Counted from the stretch's first letter, positions 24,633 through 33,263 are shown. The stretch is DNA of 64,000 nucleotides from Propionicimonas sp. (GCF_029975155.1 NZ_JARKPQ010000242.1:1-64000), one strand, 5' to 3'. The notes: generated by a model not told the origin, from the letters alone. A program made the numbers and translations.

Positions 24633-25096
24633 GACAAGCTCCTCTGGCTGATGCGGTCCTCGTACCGCTCCACCTGATCTGGGGCGCAGGGTTCGGCTTC
24701 GGTGGGGTGGTCCTCCTCATCTCCGTTCCCATGCCGTTCGGCCTGCTCGGCATACCGATGGTGGGTGCCGCTGCCTACGCCATCGTCGGACGACTGCTGG
24801 TCGCGTACTGGCGCCGGGCGAAGACGCGGTATGTCCTGACTGACCGGAGGGCGATCATTGCGAACACCTGGCCCGGCACGTCAGTCCGCTCGGTCGATCT
24901 CCAGCGTGCCCCGATGATGTCCATCACCATTCGGCGGGACGGGTCCGGAACGCTCGCCTTCGGCGAATCGGCGGCCAGCAGCGGACGGTACTCGACCCCC
25001 GGTGAGATGCGTCGCATGGACAACGCCTTCGTCGACATTCCTGATGTCGCCAGCGTCCGGGAGATCGCCACCGTCACGGGCAGGGAACGCCGCTAG
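24633..25096 (+). pseudogene. PH-like domain membrane protein, damaged at its N-terminus
   Basis: The frame from about 24647 to 25096 gives VLVPLHLIWGAGFGFGGVVL, then a second hydrophobic segment and RAKTRYVLTDRRAII, the layout of bacterial PH-domain proteins with two helices before the domain. The short start expected in this family (KLLW followed by about 15 residues) appears in another frame at 24633-24650 as TDKLLWLM. This implies a deletion or frameshift around 24646-24652. Translation could still begin at the GTG at 24707, giving 129 aa with only one helix, so a shortened product is possible. Confidence 0.5.
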
Positions 25097-25174
25097 CCCA
25101 TGATTGGCGCTCGGGCGGCTTGACAGCCATCAGCGGGCATGACCGTCCGATACCTGACTGGCACCATCGGGTAA

Positions 25175-25378
25175 ATGGCGATGACTCTGCGGCTGACTCC
25201 CGAGGACGAGCAGGCGCTGGCCCTCTTGGCCGAGGCCGACGGCGCGAGCAAGCAGGAAGCGACTGTGCGGGCGATCCACGAGGCCGCGTCTCGCCGGCTG
25301 CGGCGCGACCAGGTGACTGCGCTGTCAGCGGCGGCTCGCGCGCGCTACGCCGACCTGCTGGATCGCCTCGGTCGGTGA
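25175..25378 (+). CDS. ribbon-helix-helix type antitoxin of a Doc toxin system
   Basis: A 67-aa protein, MAMTLRLTPEDEQALALLAE, followed by ADGASKQEATVRAIHEAASR, then ARARYADLLDRLGR. This is the small helical antitoxin that usually precedes Doc (Fic-fold) toxins in actinomycetes: an N-terminal beta strand for DNA binding, then a C-terminal helix that plugs the toxin. Its TGA overlaps a GTG that begins a toxin reading frame, but that frame stops after seven codons. It may therefore be an orphan. Confidence 0.75.
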   Translation: MAMTLRLTPEDEQALALLAEADGASKQEATVRAIHEAASRRLRRDQVTALSAAARARYADLLDRLGR

Positions 25379-25399
25379 TCGAGTTCAGCTTGGTGTAGG
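25376..25399 (+). pseudogene. Doc toxin start codons only (truncated)
   Basis: GTGATCGAGTTC at 25376 overlaps the antitoxin stop as GTGA, exactly where a Doc gene should start, and encodes MIEFSLV followed by TAG at 25397-25399. The rest of the toxin is missing here. A Doc body lacking just these codons lies 2 kb away at 23350-23670. Positions 25400-25584 hold no gene I recognise. Confidence 0.65.
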
Positions 25400-25584
25400 C
25401 CGGGTCGGTCAGACCGGGGACGTCGGGCCGCGTGAACCGGACGTCCGCCTCCCTACTCACCTTCTTCGGTGGGGACGCGAACCGTCGGCATCGACGCGAA
25501 TGGCTGGCCTTCGTGCTGGAGTCGCTCGTGGAGCCAAATGAGGTCGCACGAGCCGGCGGCGGCCAAGCGCGGCGGCTGCGGGCC

Positions 25585-25929
25585 TCAGGATTCGAGCTTT
25601 TCGAGCACGGCCTTGAGTTGTCCGGTGAAGGCGGGGAGATCGTCGATCGCCGTCGCGTGGAGCACTTCCAGATCGATGGACCAGTAGCCGCGCACAATGC
25701 GGTTTCGTAGCTGGCTGGGTCGTGCCCAGTTCACTCCGGGATGGGTGGTCTTGAACTCCTCAGAGAGTTGCGCGGCAGCCTCGCCCAGCACGGTGAAGTT
25801 CCACAGCGGCGCGTCACGACGCTGCCGATCGGCTTCGAAGGCCTCCACGTCGTGGCCCGCGGCAAGTTGTTGGGCCTGCTCGGCGGCATCGATCATCTCG
25901 CCGAGCAGGAGAACCTCACGCCGCGGCAT
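25585..25929 (-). CDS. hepT: HepT-like protein with altered catalytic motif
   Basis: A 114-aa helical protein whose start overlaps the mntA-like gene by 14 bases. LLGEMIDAAEQAQQLAAG opens the HEPN-type bundle and LWNFTVLGEAAAQLSEEF continues it. The RNase motif R-x4-H-x-Y should be RNRxVHGY; here it reads RNRIVRGY, with R80 (codon CGC, 25692-25690) in place of the catalytic His. His to Arg needs one base change (CAC to CGC). The protein is full length otherwise, so it may be an inactivated toxin that still binds its partner. Confidence 0.88.
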   Translation of the reverse strand: MPRREVLLLGEMIDAAEQAQQLAAGHDVEAFEADRQRRDAPLWNFTVLGEAAAQLSEEFKTTHPGVNWARPSQLRNRIVRGYWSIDLEVLHATAIDDLPAFTGQLKAVLEKLES

Positions 25930-26203
25930 AGAAGGGTTGGGCTTCGGCGAGCACGCGGTCACGGATCCGCGTGTTCAGCGCACGGCGGGAGACAAGGTCC
26001 ACGGGCCTGCCGAGCACGGCCGTGAGTTCCTCGCTGAGGTCCTCGATCGCCCAACCCAGCCGTGTGCCCGGTGCGAGGGTATAGAGCAGGTCGATGTCGC
26101 TGTCGGGCCGCGCCGCACCATTCGCAAGGGACCCGAACACCTCGAGGCGGACGACACCGTAGCGCTCGCACACATCGCGCAAGCGCTCTAGATCGACATC
26201 CAT
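25916..26203 (-). CDS. mntA: MntA-like minimal nucleotidyltransferase antitoxin
   Basis: A 95-aa MNT-fold protein. VRLEVFGSLANGAARPDSDI followed by DLL is the classic G-S-x10-D-x-D motif (G24, S25, D36, D38), with a third acidic residue D69 in RPVDLVS. Known partners of HepT modify the toxin by adding AMP units to a tyrosine in its motif, and all catalytic residues for that are present here. The ATG at 26203 is preferred; a GTG at 26212 is in frame, and neither has a strong ribosome binding site. Confidence 0.88.
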   Translation of the reverse strand: MDVDLERLRDVCERYGVVRLEVFGSLANGAARPDSDIDLLYTLAPGTRLGWAIEDLSEELTAVLGRPVDLVSRRALNTRIRDRVLAEAQPFYAAA

Positions 26204-26432
26204 CGCGAGCACGCCTGAAGTCTACGGGAGAGGCGCTGGGCTACACAGGACTCCGTGCGTGACGGGTCAGGACGGGGCCCCGGGCCAGGTCTTGAAGGGC
26301 ATGCGATTCACCCTCTCGGGACGGCCCGGATTCTGCCTTCCCCGACCGATCGGCTGCTCAGGGCAACCTGGTGGTCCGCGGCAGAAAGCGACGGTTCGCC
26401 TGGCAGCCAGGAGCCAGCGCTGATTGACGCTG

Positions 26433-27350
26433 CTAGTGGTCTGTCATGCCTAGCGCTTCTGCCAGGACGGGCCCAACGACGATCCGTGGGGCTTCCTCGT
26501 CGAGGCAGGTGACCTGTTCCCAGCGCCCGTCCTTCACCCAGAACACATGCGGGCTCAATGGGCCGGCGCCGTCGTCGTAGCCGGCCATTGCGAAAAGGAA
26601 GAGGTTCTGAAGTGCCAGGGCGGCCTCGGGTCCATCGACCACTCGGAATGCGACCTGGTGCCTCATCGGCACAGCCACGAACACTCCTCGGCCTTGGTCG
26701 GTTCGACCGGCCAACGAGATCAACTCTGGCAGGAACATGGCCATGGAAGCGGTGTAGACACTGTCGCCCAGCAGGACGTCGAAGTACCCACCATCGCCGT
26801 GTCCCAGGACCTGATGATCGCGCGGCTCCGCTCGCATCATCTGCCACAGGTTGGCTCGGCCCACGGCCCGCCACTCGTCCAGATCGCCGCGAGCGGCCAG
26901 TTCGTCCTCAGGGGGTGTGATCACCGTGCTCGGGAAGTCCAGCACAAGCACTTGCCGCAGGTCGCCAGCCAAGGTCGGCGCCGTCGAGAACCAGGACAAG
27001 TCACGGAGCGCGGCATTCTCGGCAAGGCGCAACACCAGCTGGGCGTGCAGCTGGGAATCGGACAACGTCTGGACTGAGGGACTCGGAGCGGCGAGACGTC
27101 CGACGTGGTCTGCGACCAGACCCGGCCATTTCCGGTGGGGAGCGTCAGCGACAAGGACGGCGACGTTCCAAAGGCCGTACTCGTTGCCATCAGCATCGAC
27201 CACGTGGCCAGGATGCACTGTCACCTCACGCCCAACTCGTGCCCAGGCGACCCGCACCAACTCGCGCAACCGCCGCGCTTTCGCCACGCTCAGAGGCAAG
27301 TCGGGATCCAGAGCCGCTCCGGAGTCATCTTTGGTCGTGAACCAGCCCAT
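26433..27350 (-). CDS. hypothetical protein, soluble, about 305 aa
   Basis: Starts MGWFTTKDDSGAALDPDLPL at an ATG with no ribosome binding site, so the message may be leaderless. It is a soluble mixed alpha/beta protein with no signal peptide. Recurrent aromatic and acidic turns such as NEYGLWNVAVLVADAP, LRQVLVLDFPSTVITPPEDE and PHVFWVKDGRWEQVTCL suggest an immunity-like or SUKH-like fold, but I see no diagnostic motif. It is one of four unrecognised genes in a row. Positions 26204-26432 downstream hold nothing I recognise. Confidence 0.65.
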   Translation of the reverse strand: MGWFTTKDDSGAALDPDLPLSVAKARRLRELVRVAWARVGREVTVHPGHVVDADGNEYGLWNVAVLVADAPHRKWPGLVADHVGRLAAPSPSVQTLSDSQLHAQLVLRLAENAALRDLSWFSTAPTLAGDLRQVLVLDFPSTVITPPEDELAARGDLDEWRAVGRANLWQMMRAEPRDHQVLGHGDGGYFDVLLGDSVYTASMAMFLPELISLAGRTDQGRGVFVAVPMRHQVAFRVVDGPEAALALQNLFLFAMAGYDDGAGPLSPHVFWVKDGRWEQVTCLDEEAPRIVVGPVLAEALGMTDH

Positions 27351-27409
27351 GTCAGGAGAGCCTAGCGACGGGACCACTCAGCGGCGGCCGATCACTCCCG
27401 CCAGTCGCC

Positions 27410-27667
27410 CTAGGCGAGCCGGCGACCGGTGGCGTACTCGACCCAGTCCCCGGGGCTGTCGTCCCCGCACGCATCCTCCGCTGCTTCGCGAGTGGCCCAG
27501 GCATCAGCCGGGAAGCGGCGTCCCTGAAGTACCTCATCGGCGTTCACATCAACCGCGACGGTTCCGTCGGGGTACATCGCGTCGTACGCGAAGGAGGGTC
27601 GGCGCATCGGCCACCGTGCCGGCAGCCGAGTGGCGCGAAGCGCCTTGGGAAGTGCCGCGTCCGTCAT
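27410..27667 (-). CDS. small hypothetical protein
   Basis: An 85-aa protein, MTDAALPKALRATRLPARWP, then FAYDAMYPDGTVAVDVNADE and DSPGDWVEYATGRRLA. No transmembrane segment or known motif is visible. The start at 27667 is the first ATG that gives a compact protein. It lies 59 bases upstream of the 305-aa hypothetical gene on the same strand. Positions 27668-27899 contain nothing I can name. Confidence 0.5.
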   Translation of the reverse strand: MTDAALPKALRATRLPARWPMRRPSFAYDAMYPDGTVAVDVNADEVLQGRRFPADAWATREAAEDACGDDSPGDWVEYATGRRLA

Positions 27668-27899
27668 GCGCCAATGATCCCGCCAACGCGCGAGGTCTAC
27701 GACGTGCCGCGAATCTCGCGCTGTCCCCGAGCCTCCGCGCGACATTCGGCAAGGTCGGAATCCTCAACATGACCCATCGGCCCGAGTTTCGCGCAGGGCT
27801 GCTGGTTCTCCCTGCCCTGTCTGGTTCGTCGGAACGGAACCGGTTGCCCTGATCGAGCGGTACATGCCGTAGCCCAGCGGTTGGATTTGCCGGGGTCGT

Positions 27900-29015
27900 T
27901 CAGCCCAGTCCGAACTCGCGCCGCAGCGCAGCCAGGAGTTCGCCGGGGTCGTCGACAGCGCTGGCAGCCTGCTGCAGGGCGTCGAAGGCCGCAGTGGCGG
28001 GATTGGCGTTCGCGGCCGCAAGCACGGTGGCCAGCGCCGCGGCGGGCGGGTGAATCCGGACCACGTCGGCCCCGACGGGCGCGTCGGCAGACTCATCGAA
28101 CGCCGCCATCAGCTGCTGTGGCCCGTACAAGCGCTCCCACGCTTCGTCAGGGTCGTCGAAGGGAGGCGGGAGTGTTCGGCCCTCGCCGAGCGCCTTGAGT
28201 GCGGGTTCCCAATCGAGCGCTCCGCCGCCTGCCTGCGCGCAGGCTCTCGATGCCGCCCAGTGCGCCACCTGCTGGAGTCCGATGGGGTCGAGGGACGCGA
28301 TCTGATCAGCGAGCCCACGGTCGGTGTTGGCCAGCCGCCATGCAGCCATGCCGCCGGACCTCAGCACGTCGCTCGGTGGGCTGTCACCCCAGCGCTGCAA
28401 CTCGATCCGATCCTGCGTTACGGCCTCCTCGCGTGCCAGCCGTTCTGCTTCGCGCGCCGCGGCGGCAGCTTGCTGCTGCGGGGTCAGGGGTGGCGGCGGT
28501 GGCGCTGTGGTGCGCGCCACCTCGTGCCAGTAGGCGGCGACCTGGCTCGTCTGCCGCAGCACGACGTCCTCGCGCATCGGCGCCGGCCACAGCTGCAGCA
28601 GGTAGCGGTCGACCACCGGCTCGTCGGACGTCCGGACACCGGCCTGGTCGGCCTCGTCCATCCCGGACGCGCAGTACCGCGCCCGGTACGACGTCGCAGC
28701 AGGCAGGACAAGGTCTGCTCCGTCATCGAAGGTGCTCAGCAGGTAGTCACGGTCCGGTGCGGCAAAGGAGACCTCGACGACGTCCTCCCACTCATCGGGC
28801 ACGGCGGGCTCCGCATCGAACACGGCGACCTCGAACGGAACACTGCCGGTGTGCAGTCCTGTGATCATCGCCAGCACACCGGGGAACCTGGCCCCGCACA
28901 AGCCGTTCACCTGGCCACCCCGGGCGGTGAGCAGGTCCTCAACCTGTCGATCAGCAGGGGTCAGGTCAACGAAGCCGTAGTGAACGTCCAGATCACGGCT
29001 GAGAATGATCGACAC
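27900..29015 (-). CDS. hypothetical protein, 371 aa
   Basis: Begins VSIILSRDLDVHYGFVDLTP at a GTG (29015). Residues 1-170 look like a beta-rich globular domain with FEVAVFDAEPAVPDEWEDVV and SFAAPDRDYLLSTFDDGADL. A Pro-rich hinge (TTAPPPPPLTP) and a charged helix (AAAREAERLAREEAV) follow, then a helical C-terminal domain. The two-domain layout with a Pro hinge is unusual, and I cannot place it in a family. It has no signal peptide. The 306 bases between it and the divergent gene at 29322 hold no other gene. Confidence 0.62.
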   Translation of the reverse strand: MSIILSRDLDVHYGFVDLTPADRQVEDLLTARGGQVNGLCGARFPGVLAMITGLHTGSVPFEVAVFDAEPAVPDEWEDVVEVSFAAPDRDYLLSTFDDGADLVLPAATSYRARYCASGMDEADQAGVRTSDEPVVDRYLLQLWPAPMREDVVLRQTSQVAAYWHEVARTTAPPPPPLTPQQQAAAAAREAERLAREEAVTQDRIELQRWGDSPPSDVLRSGGMAAWRLANTDRGLADQIASLDPIGLQQVAHWAASRACAQAGGGALDWEPALKALGEGRTLPPPFDDPDEAWERLYGPQQLMAAFDESADAPVGADVVRIHPPAAALATVLAAANANPATAAFDALQQAASAVDDPGELLAALRREFGLG

Positions 29016-29321
29016 CGGGCCATCATCGCTCTTCTCGCCCCTTTTAGGAGCGGGAAGACGGCACAGCCCAACGAGTTGTCTGGGTATGCCAGCGGACATG
29101 AACGGCTTTCGGTAGCTTGTCGAGCAGCTCAGTGCTCAGGGTCGCTTGGGTCCCATAGTTCTGAAGGGAGACGCGATGTGAGGCAGCCCGGTGCAGGCGG
29201 GGAGGGCCTGGTCGCACCCGGCCCGGTCGGCGACGTGATCGGGAATGTGACCTCGCCGCAGTTGACACGGCCACTGATGAAGATCGACGGGCGGAGAGCG
29301 GTTGAGAGGAGCACTGATCAC

Positions 29322-29939
29322 ATGCAGCAGGGCAAGGTGTCGACGTGGCTGGCCGTTGTCCTGGCGGTCTGTCTCGTGGGGGCAGGTGCGCTGGTTGGGC
29401 TCGTGGCGACCGGGGGGTTGCCGGGACTGTTCGGTGTGAACTCAGAGTCCCGCTCCTCCCAAGTGGTCAACTCGATCACGCGCGAGCAGCAGGTCGTGCT
29501 CCTGAGTCTGGCCATTCAGGGCATCGAGGAGAAGAAGCAGAACCGGGAGTTCGTTCCAGGGTTCGTCGTCCCAGGAAGTGAACGCGCCGTGTTCATGATG
29601 TACTCCTTCAAGGCCAAGATCGGTCTCGAAGGAAGAGACGTGAAGGTCTCGCCAAAGGGCGACAATGCGTTTCTGGTCGTTGTCCCCGACTTCGTCTTCA
29701 TAGGTCACAGCGATGAGCAGTTCAGATTGGCCGCTCAGGAGAACGGACTACTCAGCTGGGCGACAACCCCGGAAATCGACCGTGAGGAGATGGTGAACAC
29801 CATCCTGAACGACGGAGCGCAGCGCACGTACATCGACTCGAACCGGGAGATCCTGCAGAGCCAGACCAAGGTCTTCTACACCAACATCATCCACGGCATC
29901 GATCCGAGCATCGAACTCACATTCGACTTCGGGAGTTGA
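29322..29939 (+). CDS. single-pass membrane protein with DUF4230-like extracellular domain
   Basis: A 205-aa protein from the ATG at 29322, with GAGAGGAG upstream. One transmembrane segment (WLAVVLAVCLVGAGALVGLV) near residues 8-30 anchors an extracytoplasmic domain: REQQVVLLSLAIQGIEEKKQ, FMMYSFKAKIGLEGRDVKVS, VVPDFVFIGHSDEQFRLAAQ and an Asn/Asp-rich end. The arrangement (helix, then a module with i.lk.kig.egr.v) resembles DUF4230 proteins, but the match is by eye. No partner gene is adjacent. Confidence 0.7.
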   Translation: MQQGKVSTWLAVVLAVCLVGAGALVGLVATGGLPGLFGVNSESRSSQVVNSITREQQVVLLSLAIQGIEEKKQNREFVPGFVVPGSERAVFMMYSFKAKIGLEGRDVKVSPKGDNAFLVVVPDFVFIGHSDEQFRLAAQENGLLSWATTPEIDREEMVNTILNDGAQRTYIDSNREILQSQTKVFYTNIIHGIDPSIELTFDFGS

Positions 29940-29944
29940 CGGCT

Positions 29945-30147
29945 CGGCTGTTGAGCCCTTCGTGACACGTCCGGGCTCGTTCCTCACCCGGACGCTCCTC
30001 AGGGATCGTGTGGGTGAGTTGGGCCCTTCGTGACGCCCGCTCGCTGCGCTCACGGGCTCCTCAGGGACCGGTGGGTCATCCCGGGGCTTCGACCGATGGC
30101 GGCGTGGCTACGCGGGCTGCGGGGATCCCGGCGTCCGCCGGGATGAC
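29945..30147. repeat. repeat-only gap between genes
   Basis: Two copies of the CCCTTCGTGACG...CTCCTCAGGGA element, in reverse orientation to those near 22 kb, lie at about 29957-30005 and 30029-30070. A GATCCCGG palindrome pair follows at 30075-30147. No coding signal is seen. Confidence 0.65.
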
Positions 30148-30166
30148 CATGAGGGGCGTTCGGCGC

Positions 30167-30910
30167 TCAGCCGGAATGCTGGGCGAAGAACTCGAGGGAC
30201 TCGCGGAAGATCTGCTCGCGGTCGTGGTCCATGGTGGCGACGTGGTAGCTGCGGGAGAGCACGCGCTCGGTGATCTCGTCGCTGGAGATGTGGCTCAGCA
30301 CGAACGCCGTGGACGCGGCCGGCACCACGTGGTCGGTGGCCGAACGGAACACCAGGACCGGGCAGCTGACCAGGTCGAGGCACGCGCGCACATCCACCCA
30401 GAGGTGCTGCAAGGAGTGGGCCGCGTGCAACGGCGTCCGCTCGTAGGCCTGCTCCTCGACGCCGGGCAGGGCGATGTCGGAGCCGATCGCCTTGGCGGAC
30501 GACGTGAACCGGCGCAGCAACGGAATCGCCATCATCCGGCGCTGGCCCAGTACGGCCGGATTGACCAGCACCAGGCCGGCGACGTCGTCCGGGTACTTCT
30601 CGGCGAGGCGGAGTGCCAGTGCGCCGCCCATGCTCAGCCCGGCGACGAACACCCGGTCGCAGTTCGCCCGCAGATCGAGGAAGGCACGCTCGACGGCCGC
30701 GTACCAGTCCCGCCACGTGGTCAGGTTCAGCTCCTGCCAGCTGGTGCCGTGGCCGGGCAGCCGCGGCAGCGACACGCGGTAGCCGGCGTCCGCGGTCACC
30801 CGCGCCCATTCCAGCAGTGACCAGGGCGATCCGGTGAAGCCGTGGCAGAACAGCACGCCGATACGGCCCCCGCCGGTGTGGAGCGGCTGGGCGTGATCGC
30901 TGACCTGCAT
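30167..30910 (-). CDS. alpha/beta hydrolase, carboxylesterase type
   Basis: A 247-aa esterase of the Est30/YvaK kind. CHGFTGSPWSLLEWA carries the oxyanion-hole HGF, VAGLSMGGALALRLAEKY the nucleophile serine (G-L-S-M-G), SATDHVVP the acid Asp, and SYHVATMDHD the catalytic His. LPRLPGHGTSWQELN is the usual cap start. It likely hydrolyses short- to medium-chain carboxyl esters in the cytoplasm. It is divergent from plsC with 23 bases between starts. Confidence 0.92.
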   Translation of the reverse strand: MQVSDHAQPLHTGGGRIGVLFCHGFTGSPWSLLEWARVTADAGYRVSLPRLPGHGTSWQELNLTTWRDWYAAVERAFLDLRANCDRVFVAGLSMGGALALRLAEKYPDDVAGLVLVNPAVLGQRRMMAIPLLRRFTSSAKAIGSDIALPGVEEQAYERTPLHAAHSLQHLWVDVRACLDLVSCPVLVFRSATDHVVPAASTAFVLSHISSDEITERVLSRSYHVATMDHDREQIFRESLEFFAQHSG

Positions 30911-30933
30911 GCGCTCATCGTAGGCTGTCCCGC

Positions 30934-31695
30934 GTGTGGTACGCCTTCTTCAAGAATGTGCTGTTCCGACCCGTCGTCCGCTTCCTGTTCCGGGCGCGGA
31001 TCGAGGGGGAGGAGCACATTCCCGCGCAGGGTGGCGCGATCATCGCCAGCAACCACATCGCCGCGGGCGACACGTTCGTGATGCCGGCGCTGCTGGCGCG
31101 CAAGCTGACCTTCCCGGCGAAGGCAGAACTGTTCTCCGGCAAGGGCGGGATCGGGCCGAAGATCGTCGCCTGGTTCCTGAAGGCCGTCGGCCAGGTGCCG
31201 CTGGACCGTTCGGGTGGCCGGGTCAGCCTCGACGGGCTGGCTCCCGTCCTGCAGGTGCTGGCGGACGGCGGCCTGGTCGGCATCTACCCCGAGGGCACCC
31301 GCTCGCCGGACGGCCGCCTCTACAAGGGACGGACCGGCGTGGCCCGGCTCGCGCTCGCGGCCGGCGTCCCGGTGGTGCCGGTGGCGGTGTCCCGGACCGA
31401 GGCCGTGCGGACGAAGCTCGGCATTCCGTGGATCTGGAAGCCGCGGGTCGTGATCGGCGAACCGCTCGACTTCAGCGCCTACGCCGGCCTCCACGACGAC
31501 CGGGACGGCCTGCGCTGGGTCACCGACGAGGTGATGACGGCCATCCAGCAGATGTCCGGCCAGACCTACGTCGACGCCTACGGCACGTCCGTGAAGAGCG
31601 GGTCGCTGTCGGCGGCCGAGGCGGACGCGCGCGTCCTGCCGCGTCCCGGCTACGGGACCCGGCCGCCGCAACTGCCCGCCGGCGGACTATCCTGA
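30934..31695 (+). CDS. plsC: 1-acyl-sn-glycerol-3-phosphate acyltransferase-like
   Basis: A 253-aa membrane-associated PlsC-family acyltransferase. [18 protein letters not shown] contains the catalytic N-H-x4-D box, [15 protein letters not shown] the second motif, [21 protein letters not shown] the substrate-binding PEGTR-S, and GVPVVPVAV the fourth. It transfers an acyl chain to lysophosphatidic acid or a related lipid. GTG at 30934 starts it, and the ribosome binding site is weak. It is followed six bases later by the DAHP synthase gene. The plsC-aroG neighbourhood is also seen in mycobacteria. Confidence 0.93.
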   Translation: MWYAFFKNVLFRPVVRFLFRARIEGEEHIPAQGGAIIASNHIAAGDTFVMPALLARKLTFPAKAELFSGKGGIGPKIVAWFLKAVGQVPLDRSGGRVSLDGLAPVLQVLADGGLVGIYPEGTRSPDGRLYKGRTGVARLALAAGVPVVPVAVSRTEAVRTKLGIPWIWKPRVVIGEPLDFSAYAGLHDDRDGLRWVTDEVMTAIQQMSGQTYVDAYGTSVKSGSLSAAEADARVLPRPGYGTRPPQLPAGGLS

Positions 31696-31700
31696 CCGGC

Positions 31701-33089
31701 GTGTTGGATCCGATCCCGTCGCTGGCCGAACTGCACCGTCTGGGCGCAGCCCAGCAGCCGGCCTACCCCGACGCGGACGAGGTCGCCCGCGTGCTGGCCG
31801 AACTGCGGCGCCGTCCGCCGCTGGTGTTCGCCGGCGAGTGCGACGAACTCCGCAGCAAGGTGGCCGACGTGGCGGCCGGCCGGTCGTTCCTGCTCCAGGG
31901 CGGCGACTGCGCGGAGACCTTCGACACGGTGACCGCGGCCAACATCCGCGGCAAGCTGCGGGTGCTGCTGAGCATGGCGGTCGTGCTCACCTACGCCGCG
32001 CAGGTGCCGGTGCTGAAGGTGGGCCGGATCGCCGGCCAGTACGCCAAGCCGCGCAGCCGCGACACCGAGACCCGGGGGGCGACCACGCTGCCGGCGTACC
32101 GCGGCGACGCGGTGAACGCGCTCGACTTCTCGCCGACCGCCCGCCAGCCCGACCCGCGGCGCCTGATCGAGGTGTACAACCACTCGGCCGCGACCCTGAA
32201 CCTGCTGCGGGCGTTCGTCACCGGTGGTTTCGCCGACCTGCGGGCCGTGCACAGCTGGAACTCCGACTTCGTGCGCAACTCCAACGTCGAGGAGCGCTAC
32301 GAGGAGCTGGCGGCCGAGATCGAGCGGGCGCTCGCGTTCATGGTCGCCTGCGGGGTCGACTCCGACACGTTCCGGACGGTCGACTTCTACTCCAGCCACG
32401 AGGCGCTGCTGCTGGAGTACGAGCACGCCCTGACCCGGATCGACTCGCGCACCGACACCCCGTACAACGTCAGCGCGCACATGGTCTGGATCGGCGAGCG
32501 CACCCGGCAGCTGGACGGGGCGCACGTCGAGTACCTGCGGCACCTGCGCAATCCGATCGGGCTGAAGCTCGGGCCGTCCGCGACGCCGTCCGAGGCCGTG
32601 CAGCTGGTTGAGCGCCTCGACCCCGACTCTGAGCCGGGCCGGCTGACGATCATCAGCCGGATGGGTGCGGACCGCGTCCGGGACATGCTGCCGCCGATCA
32701 TCGAGGCCGTCGAGGACACCGGACGCGAGGTCGCCTGGGTCTGCGACCCCATGCACGGCAACACCTTCGAGACCTCGCTCGGCTACAAGACCAGGGCGTT
32801 CAGCCAGGTGGCGGACGAGCTGAACGGCTTCTTCGACGTCCACCAGGAGCTGGGCACCTGGCCCGGCGGCGTGCACATCGAGCTGACCGGCGACGACGTC
32901 ACCGAGTGCGTCGGCGGCGTGGGCGAACTGGCCGAGGCTGACCTGGCCAACCGCTACGAGACGGCGTGCGATCCCCGGCTGAACCGCAACCAGTCCCTGG
33001 AGCTCGCCTTCCTGATCGCCGAGCGGCTCACGGACGGACGGATCCGCCGGGTGAACCCCGTGCAGGAGTACTCGGCCGAGGATTTCTAG
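31701..33089 (+). CDS. aroG: class II 3-deoxy-D-arabino-heptulosonate 7-phosphate synthase
   Basis: A 462-aa first enzyme of the shikimate pathway, joining phosphoenolpyruvate and erythrose 4-phosphate. Class II features are [20 protein letters not shown] (metal-binding Cys), [51 protein letters not shown] and [20 protein letters not shown]. The tail [18 protein letters not shown] completes the metal site. The GTG at 31701 is the first start after plsC. It leads a region where aroE, aroK and aroQ follow. Confidence 0.97.
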   Translation: MLDPIPSLAELHRLGAAQQPAYPDADEVARVLAELRRRPPLVFAGECDELRSKVADVAAGRSFLLQGGDCAETFDTVTAANIRGKLRVLLSMAVVLTYAAQVPVLKVGRIAGQYAKPRSRDTETRGATTLPAYRGDAVNALDFSPTARQPDPRRLIEVYNHSAATLNLLRAFVTGGFADLRAVHSWNSDFVRNSNVEERYEELAAEIERALAFMVACGVDSDTFRTVDFYSSHEALLLEYEHALTRIDSRTDTPYNVSAHMVWIGERTRQLDGAHVEYLRHLRNPIGLKLGPSATPSEAVQLVERLDPDSEPGRLTIISRMGADRVRDMLPPIIEAVEDTGREVAWVCDPMHGNTFETSLGYKTRAFSQVADELNGFFDVHQELGTWPGGVHIELTGDDVTECVGGVGELAEADLANRYETACDPRLNRNQSLELAFLIAERLTDGRIRRVNPVQEYSAEDF

Positions 33090-33133
33090 GCTGAATCCCC
33101 GATCGGCCGCCGAGCTTGTCCACCAGCATCGAT

Positions 33134-33263
33134 GGTCGAGCTTGTCGAGACCTTGTTCACCCGCACCGGTGGTCGAGCTTGTCGAGACCCTGTCCACCAG
33201 TACCGATGGTCGAGCTTGTCGAGACCCTGTCCACCAGTACCGATGGTCGAGCTTGTCGAGACC
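33134..33263. repeat. 37-base tandem repeat, three copies plus part
   Basis: A 37-base unit starting GGTCGAGCTTGTCGAGACC and ending in CACCAGTACCGAT begins at 33134, 33171 and 33208, with a fourth partial copy at 33245. The 19-base head is itself a palindrome and appears singly elsewhere (35703, 39844, near 44213, near 61978). It fills the gap between the DAHP synthase and threonine aldolase genes. Confidence 0.85.

Noticed and set aside
25400-25584. Minus-strand stretch reading DVRFTRPDVPGLTDPAYTKL
   Set aside because: It looks protein-like but lacks a start and a stop-free context, and I do not recognise it. It may be a gene scrap in the rearranged zone.
33134-33263. Possible CRISPR array
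   Set aside because: The units are contiguous 37-base tandem copies with no unique spacers, and the motif also occurs singly elsewhere. The same holds for the 34-base array at 21971 and the 26-base array at 39758.
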